From Hanleya hanleyi (taxonomy: Eukaryota; Mollusca; Polyplacophora; Lepidopleurida; Hanleyidae), in assembly GCA_036873755.1 (NCBI GenBank), contig JAVTVY010025177.1:37859-101858 (forward strand): a stretch of DNA of 64,000 nt, in the 5' to 3' direction. Below are positions 24,621-36,190 of this stretch, piece by piece. How positions within the stretch are numbered: position 1 is the stretch's first letter; each line of letters starts with the position of its first letter. The position numbers and the translations under genes were made by a program. The notes beneath the pieces are model-generated. The model did not search any database, was not told the origin of the DNA, and was given only the letters and a program-made list of their open reading frames with translations.

Positions 24621-27059
24621 CATCAGGTTGACATCAGTCAGGAGTGATCGGGTTGAAAATAATATTTATAATATTTCAAGATATCTTTGTGTCCCATAGT
24701 TATTCTGGTGAAATTTGAGAGAAATCAGTAAAGAACAGTAATAACGGGAGGAAAATGAGAAAGAAAAGCCTAGGAGAAAGTGCATTCCATTTGGATTCGC
24801 CAGCTATAGCGGACTTAGCCCCAAAACTGGAACGAAATGCATAAAAGCACACATGGGCGCCATTTTGAATTATCTTAAGATAATTCCAATGTGATAAGCT
24901 ACACAGTAAGAAAGTTCTAGATGTTTTTTGTACGTTCTGTGCATACAGACCAGTCGTCATACAGTGCAGCAGATATATCAGAACGAGACACTACAAGGCG
25001 GCCGCGTCATGTATTTTTGAGCAGCATGATTGACTGGTCCGATGTCGTCGGTGATTTTTGTGGCACTTTCTCTCCAGAACTTCATTATCTGTGACATACT
25101 TAATGCAAACATGCGATGGCTCTAGGCTATGTTCAGAAATAGTTGAACAGCCATGGTATCAATGCCAAGTTTCATGTTTTTATCATCCAATTCATCACTT
25201 TTACTTCGCATTTCCCAAATTTATCACACATACACATACGGACACCAACACTTGATTAATGGCCAATTTCAATTTTCATTCGCTGCACTGCTGGGTTGCT
25301 AAGTGTGATACAGACTGATTATTTCCGGCAACATACAATAGCTTAATCCATTCTCAGGCAATAAAATTGAAAAAAATGGGCTTAAAACCATCAAAACGCA
25401 GATTTCTGAGAACTATATTCAAAAAGATTTGTTTATCCATGGCGTAACCGTGTGATCTCATGTTCTTATCATCAAATATACAATGATTTCACATATCTGC
25501 TGTACTAAATAGCCAGCTTTTATACATTTTGGATAAAGGTAACCTGCTGAATGTAGGATTTGAGTGCTTGTAGTTGACGTTCTGAATACAGCCTCTGAAA
25601 ACATATATACCCTCACCTGGTTATATGAAGTTTGTCGTGTATGTCGATAATACACTTATAACATAGGAAAACAATATATGGGCGTGGCCATCATCCCACT
25701 TTCGGGGACCCCTCCAAAATAGGGCAATGTCACTCTCCCGATCAATACCTTTCGAATGGCTTTGTCATTGTATCTCTACGTCGTGTGGTTATCGAGTTAT
25801 AAAACACGGACAGACAGACAGCACATCTTTAAAGGTATAGATAGATAGATAGATAGATAGATTGATGGTAGAGAGGAATTACTATATAATGTTTTCTGTT
25901 CCAGAGCTTCTCCAAGAGGGAAATAATACATTCTAAAATCTGAAGTGTGAAATACATAAGTGACATGCTTACTCTCGCACAATCTCACAACGTCTACTCA
26001 CATGCATAATCGTGTATAATACCATTGTACATGTTGGCACAACACCATTGAGGGCGAAGGGAAGATACCTAGTGTGTTGTATGTAACACACTTTTCAAAT
26101 TATAAACTACATTATGAAAACCTCTGTAATATTTATATTTTATTATCCCGTGGAAAAAAACACCATCCGGTCGTGACCCAGGCCAACCAGGACTCAGAAA
26201 TACGATAGGAACAATCTAGATAACCAGCTGTTAGGTCATTATCTATAGGCTCATTATAATTAATAGTTCGTTTATCATCATCGTCCGCCCCCAATTTTGC
26301 CTCCGACCCGAATATCTGTTAATGTCTAATAAACGTGGCCCGACAAACATGGAAAGTCCCATTTCCCACGTTTCGTCCACAGTTGTCTGGCCTGTTGGAT
26401 ATTGGATGGTAAAAAAAAGTGTTTTTTTCTCTGTCATAGAGGTCAGGGCATGGTAGAAAATTGAAATTGTAGTAACTCCGCTTGACATCAAGGGGAATGA
26501 CTTTATTCGAAACCAGATGAAAGAGAGAAATATTTAGAAAAAAAATCTATTAAAAAATCTATATATATATACATATAAAATTCCTAATTTATTGAAAATA
26601 TATCTACCATCGAAATTTCCTACAGGCCAGGCCACTGTGGGTACCACCACGAGTCTTTTCCCAGCGCTCGATAACTAAACGTATGGAAATTCCTCCTCGT
26701 TTAGGGGAAGTGCTCGCGTTGATATATGCCAGTGTTCATGACCTATTCGTCTCTCTCAAGCGAACTCGGCACCGTGGTAGATTATATGTAACGAACACTG
26801 TATAGTGTGTGGACGTGTATTTTTTGGATCAATCGATTACATGGGCTCTTGTAACTTATGGATTCTGTGATGGGGATGAATCAGTCCGGATTTTTAGCGT
26901 GAAATGTGTCGTCCTCAATCCCCGCAGTGCACATCTCAAGCAGTGAAATATTCGTATCCCAGATGATATCGGCCTGGTAAGTTAAATTCTTGTGGAGAAG
27001 TCCTTCCAGGTAATAGCACTGGCTGTTAGGTATCTTGTTACTCATGTTTTCACTTTGTA
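24621..27059. other. intergenic DNA with one TAGA microsatellite
   Basis: (TAGA)n lies at about 25840-25863 and an AT dinucleotide-rich run at about 26555-26578. Open frames here are short and featureless. Confidence 0.4.
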
Positions 27060-27170
27060 TTACTATTTCTTGTAGTACACTGAACTATTGTGTGTTTGAT
27101 ATATGGTTTCTCGGCCATAACCAATGTGAATTGTGTTAGTGCCAATAAAGAATTGAATTGAATTGAATTG
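27060..27170 (+). mobile_element. LINE 3' tail (GAATT repeat)
   Basis: Ends GTGCCAATAAAGAATTGAAT with a (GAATT)n tail to about 27170. A polyadenylation-like hexamer directly before a short tandem tail fits a 5'-truncated non-LTR retrotransposon. Confidence 0.45.
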
Positions 27171-27689
27171 TATCTTAGCAGCAGTGCAGACCGTCTGATA
27201 TAGGGCTTTGTTTGATGAACGGTTTAGACGGAGGCTAGACAGTGCATGGCCAGACCGGCTTGAAAAGGAATCTCTTGTATTTTCATGTCGAATGTTCATC
27301 GATAGAGGAGGGTCCATGGACATGTACTGTATCATCCCTATTGTCCTAGTTTACATTCCTGAAATGGAGGATGATGTTAACATGATACAACATAAAGTAG
27401 ATGAGGCATCCGCGCTTTAGTGCTGCAATGACAACCAACCTGTAACCATGCATCTGGGTCGTCTATACATTTACATGTGTACGTTGTAAGACAGACCCTG
27501 GGAGCGTCCATATCTCTTCGGCTTTATTCTTAGTACGGTACCGTGTACGCGTGATATTCTGCTACCAATTCCTGGTGACTATCATATGATATTCTGGTAC
27601 GTACCGGTACTGATACCATATGATATTATATATGTGTTATTGTTAGTTGTAACATGTAATGTTGGGATTATTTGATACAGGGTAGTGGA

Positions 27690-27800
27690 ATTAATACAAT
27701 GATGGGTTGGTTCTTATATGTTTTTAGTTCTTTCTTTTGTACATTAATTGTCTGCCCCTTGCGGGCGCTGTGATCAGCAAAATAAAGATTCTATTCTATC
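27690..27800 (+). mobile_element. CR1-like LINE 3' tail (ATTCT repeat)
   Basis: CCCCTTGCGGGCGCTGTGAT is followed by AATAAAGATTCTATTCTAT. CR1-group elements typically end in short ATTCT-type repeats after a GC-rich hairpin. Only the 3' end remains. Confidence 0.45.
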
Positions 27801-27844
27801 CATTTTCATTCTACTTTCGGCAGCTAAAAAGAGAAATCTCATAT

Positions 27845-28230
27845 AGTCAGGGCCGTAGCCACGATTTACTGAGGGGTGGTTCGCCTTCATTCCAAAAGGG
27901 CACATCAGGGGATTTGCTATATGGGGAAAAGGGGCAGGTAGGGGATTTGCTGTTTGAAAAGGGCATTTATATGAGAAAAATATATAATATTCTGAAAATG
28001 GGGTTCGCCCGAACCCAGAACGCCCCTCCCCCCGGCTATGCATGGGCGTCGCTAGGATTCTTCAAAGGGGGGTCGATTATCATAGCACTTTAGGCGAGGG
28101 TCCAGGGGCCGCCTAGGCCCGGAAGCTCCGGGGTCCTAGATCGCCGGAGAGGCGTTCTAAGCGTTTTCCCGGAATTAAATCTGAACATAATGTATGCAGA
28201 TTTAGGGTTATATTATACAGCTCTGAGACC
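27845..28230 (+). repeat. first unit of a ~330-bp dispersed/tandem repeat
   Basis: The block GGCGAGGGTCCAGGGGCCGC (28092), GGAAGCTCCGGGGTCCTAGA, CGTTTTCCCGGAA and ATGTATGCAGATTTA recurs at 32843, 33165 and 33503. The 4.4-kb fold-back element at 28414 appears to have landed within this array. Confidence 0.55.
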
Positions 28231-28407
28231 TTAGATGGCCTGAGATGCATGCTGAGCGATTTCCAACAATTAAACTAACACGTCATTTGCCAAATATCAG
28301 TATTAGATTTTATTCTCTTGTCATCTTGAAAACACAATAATAATGCTTTGGGCCGATATACCTCGTAGGCTAACCCAGTGGCGTCGGAACGTCATTGAAA
28401 GTGGGGA

Positions 28408-28413
28408 GACCAC
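28408..28413. repeat. target-site duplication GACCAC, left copy
   Basis: Identical to 32824-32829 directly beyond the other terminus. Confidence 0.65.
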
Positions 28414-31400
28414 AGTAGTAGTATACATGCAAAAAAGGTCATATTGACCTCTTTGCACTTAAACTTGAGGCGTTGGCGCTGGAGATTGGAAAGTGACCTC
28501 TGCCAGAGTTTGGCCGCCATCTTGAATTTGGTAAAAAACTTGACCAATGTGGCAGCGGCTTATTCTCTTGAACTCTGATACAAGGTCACGTGACCTTTGT
28601 ATTCCTCCGCGGTGATGCGGTCACGTCTGGTGGTGATGCGGTCGCGGGATAAAGCTTCCGCGGAGAAAAAGTAGTCCCCGGACTTCAAATACGCTGCATG
28701 GTCCGATTGGGTCGAGTGAGGCATCAAAGTGAAGCATTCGTGAAGGGGCATCTGACGGGCTGGGGGTGGGGTTGAAATATCGTCATTCTGCGCATGCGCG
28801 GTGGACAAAGGGTATGGAAATAGACGTTTTGGGGTCTATGGGGGCCACTAATGGCCCGATGGATTTGAGTGAGGTATCGTTGTAAAGGATACGTGAGGGG
28901 GCATCCGCCTGGACTAGTATGGCGTGGAACTGACGTCATTCTGCGCATGCGCAGTAGACAAAATGTATGGAAATAGACGTTTTGGGGTCTAGGTGGACCT
29001 CTAATGGTCCAATGGAGTTGAGTGAGGTATCAATGTAAAGCAGTCATGAGGCAGCATCCGCCTGCACTAGTGTGTCGTCCGTTTTCGACATTCTGCGCAT
29101 GCGCAGACAGGGAATTGTGGGAAAAGGGTATGGAAATAGACGTTTTGGGGTCGAGGTGAGCCCCTAGTGAACCGATGGAGTCTTATGAGGTATCGTTGTG
29201 AAGCATTCGTGAAGGAGCATGCGCCTGGTCAAGTCTGTCGTTCGTGTTCAACAGTCTGCGCATGCGCAGACAGGGAATTGTGGGAAACGTGCCTTGGAAG
29301 GAACGTTTTGGGGTCTAGGTGGGCCACTAATGGTCTGATTGAGTCGAATGAGGTATCAATGTGATGCATACGTGAGGGCGCATCCGCCTGGGTGGCTGGG
29401 TGTTAGGAATATCGTCATTCTGCGCATGCGCCGGCAGGCCGTAGTATGGAAATAGACATTTTGAGGCCGATATGGATCACTATTGGTCCGAATGTGTCTA
29501 GGGAAGTGTTATTTTGTAGCACTCGGGGTGTAGACCACGACTTGAAGGGATGTCCTCGCCACCTGACGTCACAGGTGACGTCATCAGTGAGAGTAGTACC
29601 GAAAGCGGGAGTTTCGGAGGTGCGATGGAGTGCATTTGGAGTAGAGTTACCTGTGAGTGTGAGTGTATGCGCGCGTGTGAGTGAGTGAGTGTGAGTGCGT
29701 GAGTGAGGCGTGCACAACGCCCGTGAGGCGTCCCCAACGCCCGTCTTAACGCATGGACGCACTAACGACGGTGAGTGAGTGAGTGAGTGAATGAGTGAGT
29801 GAGTGGGATCCGACTGCACTAATGTATCGTCCGTTTTCACCATTTTGCGCATGCGCAGTCTGGCCCTCGTATAGAAAGCAGGCATTTGGGGGATTCGTGG
29901 CGGTTTGTGGGGTGGTTGACCATCCCGGGTCAAATGGATCGTGTGGGGTATCAGTGTGAAGCTCTCGTAGGAAAAGTGGAAATTGCCTCTCATTTGTGGG
30001 GCGCTCACTTCCGGTTGTGGGGCGCTGCCCTCAGCCAATCAGAAGCGAGTATTTTGACCCGGTGCATTATGGGACATATCCAAGATGGCGGCGTCTGCCC
30101 TCTGGTTCAAGATGGCGGGACGTCCGGTGTCGAAACCTGACCATTTTGTCGGAATGTGGTCATCTGGTGTCGAAAACTGGACCCTGTATGGGTCCCGCCT
30201 AATTTCGTGTTGAGGTGGACCACCCTTGGTTCGAATGTGACAGACACCACCACCACCACCACCACACACCACCGCACACCACCACCACCACCACCAACAC
30301 CGGGCGTTCACGGGCGTCAACGCCCGGTGGTGGTGGTGGTAGCTTCCGTGTGGCAGAGCTCTTGGATCGGAGCTCTTGGAGCTCAAAGCTTGTGGAGCTC
30401 AGAGCTCGGAAATGACGTCATCGCATGCATGCGCGCGTACCTGTGCTGCACCCGCACCCTGGTGTACCCTATTCCCTACGGGGTATAGGGTACAGGGTGC
30501 ACCACAGGTGTGCTCCGATCCAAGAGCTCTGCCACACGGGAGCTACCACCACCACCACCGGGCATTGACGCCCGTGAACGCCCGGTGGTGGTGTTGATGG
30601 TGGTGTGCGGTGGTGTGCGGTGGTGTGTGGTGGTGGTGGTGGTGGTGTCTGTAAATATAGGAATGAACATGTGTCCCTCATCAGTCCAAATCGTGGGAAA
30701 ACATTGGCACTGAGCCAATTATAAAGCATATTCTTTCGCTACTACTCGTACTGATGACGTCACCGATGACGTCACAGATGCTGTGGACATCCCTCAAATG
30801 GAGTCTACACCCCGAGAACTGCAAGATGACACTTCCCACGTCACATTCGAACCAAGGGTGGTGCACCTCTACACCAAATTAGGCGGGACCCATACAGGGT
30901 CCAGTTTTCGACACCAGATGACCACATTCCGACAAAATGGTCAGTTTTCGACACCGGACGTGCCGCCATCTCGAACCAGAGGGCAGACGCCGCCATCTTG
31001 GATATGTCCCATAATGCACCGGGTCAAAATACTCGGTTCTGATTGGCTGAGGGCAGCGCCCCACAACCGGAAGTGAGCGCCCCACAAATGAGAGGCAATT
31101 TCCACTTTTCCTACGAGAGCTTCACACTGATACCCCACACGGTCCATTTGACCCGGGATGGTCAACCACTCCACAAACCGCCACGAATCCCCCAAATGCC
31201 TGCTTTCTATACGACGGCCAGACTGCGCATGCGCAAAATGATGAAAACGGACGATACATTAGTGCAGTCGGATCCCACTCACTCACTCATTCACTCACTC
31301 ACTCACTCACTCACCGTCGTTAGTGCGTCCATGCGTTAAGACGGGCGTTGGGGACGCCTCACGGGCGTTGTGCACGCCTCACTTACTCACTCACTCACTC

Positions 31401-32823
31401 ACTCACACGCGCGCATACACTCACACTCACAGGTAACTCTACCAGGTAGTTGGATGTAAAAATAGGCCGTTATCTACTCCAAATGCACTCCATCGCACCT
31501 CCAAAACTCCCGCTTTCGGTACTACTCTCACTGATGACGTCACCAGTGACGTCACAGGTGACGTGGACATCCCTTCAAGTCGTGGTCTACACCCCGAGTG
31601 CTACAAAATAACACTTCCCTAGACACATTCGGACCAAAATGTCTATTTCCATACTACGGCCTGCCGGCGCATGCGCAGAATGACGATATTCCTAACACCC
31701 AGCCACCCAGGCGGATGCGCCCTCACGTATGCATCACATTGATACCTCATTCGACTCAATCAGACCATTAGTGGCCCACCTAGACCCCAAAACGTTCCTT
31801 CCAAGGCACTTTTCCCACAATTCCCTGTCTGCGCATGCGCAGACTGTTGAACACGAACGACACACTTGCCCAGGCGGATGATCCTTCACGAATGCTTCAC
31901 AACGATACCTCATAAGACTCCATCGGTTCACTAGGGGCTCACCTCGACCCCAAAACGTCTATTTCCATACCCTTTTCCCACAATTCCCTGTCTGCGCATG
32001 CGCAGAATGTCGAACACGGACGACACACTAGTGCAGGCGGATGCTGCCTCATGACTGCTTTACATTGATACCTCACTCAACTCCATTGGACCATTAGAGG
32101 TCCACCTAGACCCCAAAACGTCTATTTCCATACATTTTGTCTACTGCGCATGCGCAGAATGACGTCAGTTCCACGCCATACTAGTCCAGGCGGATGCCCC
32201 CTCACGTATCCTTTACAACGATACCTCACTCGACCCCATCGGACGATTAGGGGCCCACCTCGACCGCAAAATGTCTATTTCCATGCCCTTTTCCCACAAT
32301 TCCCTGTCTGCGCATGCGCAGAATGTTGACAACGGCCGAGTCCACTAGTCCAGGAGGATGCCCCTCACATAGGCTTCACATTGATACCTCACTCAAATCC
32401 ATCGGACCATTAGTGGCCCCCATAGACCCCAAAACGTCTATTTCCATACAATGACGATATTTCAACCCCACCCCCAGCCCATCAGATGCCCCTTCACGAA
32501 TGCTTCACTTTGATATCTCACTCGACCCAATCGGACCATGCAGCGTATTTGAAGTCCGGGGACTACTTTTTGTCCGCGGAAGCTTTATCCCGCGACCGCA
32601 TCACCACCAGACGTGACCGCATCACCGCGGAGGAATACAAAGGTCACGTGACCTTGTATCAGAGTTCAAGAGAATAAGCCGCTGCCACCTTGGTCAAGTT
32701 TTTTACCAAATTCAAGATGGCGGCCAAACTCTGGCAGAGGTCACTTTCCAATCTCCAGCGCCAACGCCTCAAGTTTAAGTGCAAAGAGGTCAATATGACC
32801 TTTTTTGCATGTATACTACTACT
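28414..32823. mobile_element. 4.4-kb fold-back element with ~2.1-kb inverted arms
   Basis: The ends AGTAGTAGTATACATGC (28414) and GCATGTATACTACTACT (32823) are perfect inverted repeats, flanked by GACCAC on both sides (28408-28413, 32824-32829). The arms stay complementary almost to the centre near 30478. Each arm has a GGTCATATTGACC end block, then ~150-170-bp units with GCGCATGCGC and TGGAAATAGACGTTTTGGGG, then a (GTGA)n/CGCCCGT block, TGACGTCA pairs and a (CAC)n tract. The right arm carries about 200 bp (30660-30862) absent from the left, and the left arm about 85 bp (about 30370-30450) absent from the right. No transposase is encoded. The 6-bp duplication and AGT...ACT ends are compatible with a Polinton/Maverick-type integrase; classical fold-back or P/Galileo-like elements are alternatives. 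Confidence 0.75.
28789..29860. promoter_or_regulatory. six GCGCATGCGC palindromes in left arm
   Basis: GCGCATGCGC occurs near 28792, 28946, 29095, 29259, 29422 and 29849, usually as TGCGCATGCGCA. This matches the palindromic consensus of the transcription factor NRF1. Six mirrored sites lie in the right arm (near 31224, 31668, 31832, 31993, 32146, 32311). Function is inferred from motif match only. Confidence 0.35.
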
Positions 32824-32839
32824 GACCACTATCACAGCC

Positions 32840-33630
32840 CAACAGGCGGGGGTCCAGGGGCCGCTTAGGCCCCGGAAGCTGCGGGGTCCTAGATTGCCGG
32901 AGATGCGTTCTGAACGTTTTTCCGGAAATAAAACTGATCATACTGCATGCACATTTATGATTCTATTTTCACGATTTTGTTTTCGTAATTATAAGCATGC
33001 ATCGATATTGAAAACATCGCACCTCATGCCTTCATCCATTTGACGTTCTAGTTATATTTAAAACATACAAAACGATGACTTATAGTTCTTGGGAGGGAAA
33101 CCAATATGCCTACAGATACGATTCATTCACACAAAGATAAAACAAGGAAATCCTCACAGCCCAACAGGCGAGGGTCCACGAGCCGTTTAGGCCCCGGAAG
33201 CTCCGAAGTTCCAGATCTCCACGCGTAGAGACGCGTTCTAAGCGTTTTCGCAGAAATAAATTCGAACGTAATGTATGCAGATTGATGGTTCTATATTTTC
33301 ACGTATGTTTCGCATTTATAAGCACTCGTCGAAATTGAAAAAAATCATACTTCATGCCTGAATCCATTTGACTTTTTAGTTATATTTATCACATAAAAAA
33401 AAACACATAAAAAAGCGATGACCTTTACATCATGGAGCATTAGAACCAATATGATAGCGATTCATTTACACAAAGCTAAAATGAGCGATCCTCACCGCAT
33501 GACAGGCGAGGGTCCAGGGGTCGCCTAGGCCCCGGAAGCTCCGGGGTCTCCGGTTACGGAGATGCGTTTTACCTGTTTTTCCGGAAACAAATCTGAACAC
33601 AATGTATATAGATTTATGGTTCTATTTTCA
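32840..33630 (+). repeat. tandem ~330-bp repeat, three units
   Basis: CAGGCGRGGGTCCANGGGCC starts units at 32843, 33165 and 33503 (spacing 322 and 338). Each carries CCCCGGAAGCT, GAGATGCGTTCTAAGCGTTTT, AATGTATGCAGATT and TTCTATTTTCAC. An AGTGGCGTCGGAA word ends the array in inverted form near 33655 and also lies near 28379. Confidence 0.65.
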
Positions 33631-33765
33631 CATTTGTTTCGCATAAACCCGCTTCCGACGCCACTGTAACCATGTTAAAATGATTAAAACTAAACATCAT
33701 ATCACTTTCCGATCCATATGTCATTTCATGACTGTGAACATTAATCTTTTGCTGAAAACATCACA

Positions 33766-34716
33766 CGCAGGGAAACGCCGCACGGCTATCACCGCACAGG
33801 AATTAATCTACGGTGATCGACGCAGGCGAATCATGCATGGGGATTAGCACAAAGTGATTGCCGCACGGAGATCATCACACAGGAATTGCCATATGAGAAT
33901 CACCACACGAGAATCACCGCGTGCTGATCACCCCACACCCCATATTGCAGATGCACCCGTTCTTGGTTTGGTGGGGGCAGGAAATCTATGTTTACACTTT
34001 CTATACTACTGGGGTCCTAACACGAGTTTGCAGTTCACGTCAACGCCACTTTCAATCCAGGTAAATCAAGCTGGTATATCAGGGAAGTACGAACTAAAAT
34101 CTGTCTATTTTAATTAGTCGTCTACTTTAGAGCTTATCAAAAATCAGTAGTTAACTCTGTATAAATTTTCTTTTTTGCAGCGTGTAGGACAAACTGAAAT
34201 CTACAAAATGAGTACAATTTCTTCGTGACATCGACAATATATCACGCTTGAAATAAGTTTGTAATTCTCTCCATATAAAACCTGGTCTCAATTACACAAG
34301 GAGACGTCATAATGTATTCATGATCACTGGCACAAAGGTCATTGATGCCGTATAAGGTAATAAGAGGCGGTCCGTTGGAGTGTCGCTTATATCCCATGCC
34401 CATTGGCATTGCCGAATGATAAACCCCACACACGTCTATGACCGTACACGGCATTGTTGATCTTTGTGCCAGTAAATACGAATATATTATGACGTCTCCT
34501 TATGTAATTGAGGCTCGGTACATGAAACAACCGAACTGGAGGTTTTTTGTTTTTTTTGGAGAGAATTGCAAAGTTATTTCAAGCGTGATATATTATCGAT
34601 ATCAAGGAGTACTGGCAGTCATTTTGTAGCGTTCAGTTTGTTCTACACGACGCAGAAAATAAAATTTATGCAGAGTTAACTACAGATTTTTGACAAGCTC
34701 TAAAGTAGACGACTAA
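33766..34716 (+). repeat. left arm of a 7.75-kb inverted-repeat segment
   Basis: Matches 40569-41519 in reverse complement (951 bp each) with scattered substitutions. The outer part has a degenerate ~20-bp motif (ATCACCGCACRGGAAT-like) repeated through about 33790-33945. The inner end is the 603-bp self-complementary element at 34114. Confidence 0.7.
34114..34716. mobile_element. 603-bp self-complementary (fold-back) element, copy 1
   Basis: It starts TTAGTCGTCTACTTTAGAGC and ends GCTCTAAAGTAGACGACTAA. The two halves are diverged inverted copies, with a loop around 34350-34430. The pairing includes GGAGACGTCATAATGTATTC with AATATATTATGACGTCTCC. Copy 2 at 40569-41171 has exactly the same length. 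Non-coding. Confidence 0.65.
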
Positions 34717-35333
34717 CAAAAGAATTGTGTGTAAATCAACCCTCCAGCGTCAACCCATTCACATATAACCTATTATTTTCATTTTTGAATCACGCGAGTC
34801 AATAGTGATCCCAATGACGAATGCAAACACGAACAAACATGCATTTAACCCGATACCGTCTTCACATTTCAAGTTAAATCCTACACTTACGTTCCGTCAT
34901 TATATGGCTCGACTTGGACACGCGAAGATGGCCTGATAGATACATACAAAGAACTATTTCGTGAGTCTTACACCAAATCGTTGCCAGAAGAACGCTCTGC
35001 CACATTCCGAACTGTGTGAAATTCGAGTTCTATGACAACAGATTGGCTGAAAATTACGTATCTGTGTATTTGTAGAAAATTTGAATTTGATATCTGCTGT
35101 TTATTTTCTACTGAATTATCTTGATTTCGTTATGAAGTCGAAGGCAAAATATCGAGAGTTCAGCGGTCATTTGTGTACACGCGCAGTCGAAAATGTATGT
35201 ACGGCCACGTGCTTCAGGTGAAATGGGTAATTTTGCTCGTAGGTTCTCCAAAACTTAGTTGAATTATTTTATTTATCCTTTTCCTGGCCTGTTATATTAT
35301 TTATTTTATGAAAGTCGCTTCGCCAAATTCTTC
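34717..35333. other. intergenic DNA with a MITE terminus
   Basis: TTTCGTGAGTCTTACACCAA at about 34961 matches one end of the units at 5146-5410. Nothing else recognised. Confidence 0.4.
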
Positions 35334-35745
35334 GTCATTTCATTTCATTTTTGCTTCACAAAGGTATTGAAAACATCTTTACCCCAAAAAAGAAATACAT
35401 TTTTTGTCGTTTCATGTCTCATAGTATCATTGTGTCATAAAATTTGGTCATTATGATGAGGGGCGCTTTTGGAAATTTAGACTTGGCAAAACAATTTGAA
35501 AATCTCAAAGATCCTGATTATCCTTAATGTCATTTCGCGAAATGTTTTGTCATTTCATTTTATTTTTGTTTCACAAAGGTATTGAAAACATTTTTCACCT
35601 AAAAAAACAATACATTTTTTTGTCATTTGATGTCTCATGGTATCATAAAATTTGGTCATAATAATCATAAGGGGCGTTTTTAGAAATTTAGACTTGACAA
35701 AATATTTTGAAAAACTCAAAGATCCCGACTATTCTTAACCCAGAA
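35334..35745 (+). repeat. tandem duplication, ~215-bp units
   Basis: GTCATTTCATTT and CACAAAGGTATTGAAAACAT through AAACTCAAAGATCC occurs twice with a 215-bp offset (35334 and 35549). The copies differ by substitutions and short indels. Confidence 0.6.
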
Positions 35746-36047
35746 ATTAAAATAATTATGAGCTGTTTTGCAGTTTATTAACTAGAACTCGTGGACTTCG
35801 AAAGACTGCCGTTATCTGTGTGATTTTATGGTTTTGATGTTTGACTGTGATCTTTAGAAATACATAGTTTTTCCTATTTCCCAAACTTTGATCATGTGTA
35901 TAGGTTGTGTTTTGTGTAATGCTTTAGTTACCTTTGACAGTCATAACAGGATGAAAGGTACGAAGCACAATAATTTGATAATTTATCCCATTAATTAATT
36001 TGATGCTTCAGAGAAAATTTTAATGAAAATCAGAGCGTCTGAAGTCC

Positions 36048-36190
36048 ACCGACATTGAAACTACTGATTTGGCTTGGAACCTTAACAGTCAGTACCCAGC
36101 ATGGAAAGCAATCTCGAGTGATATCCTCGTTATCCACATACCAAATCTGCAAAGAATCCGTTCAGGTTTTTGAAAGTTACCGTTCAGAAG
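36048..36190 (+). repeat. fragment of the 3640-4360 repeat family
   Basis: TTGGCTTGGAACCTTAA, AGCATGGA, CACATACCAAATCTGCAAAG and AATCCGTTCAGGTTTTTGAA follow the same order as the head and first unit of the tandem repeat at 3640. Confidence 0.5.

Noticed and set aside
29415..30038. 207-codon minus-strand frame in the fold-back arm
   Set aside because: It is built from arm repeats (Ser/Thr/His-rich from GTGA tracts), and its partial mirror in the other arm is broken.
30215..30729. poly-His, poly-Pro and poly-Thr frames
   Set aside because: These are translations of (CAC)n/(GTG)n tracts near the palindrome centre.
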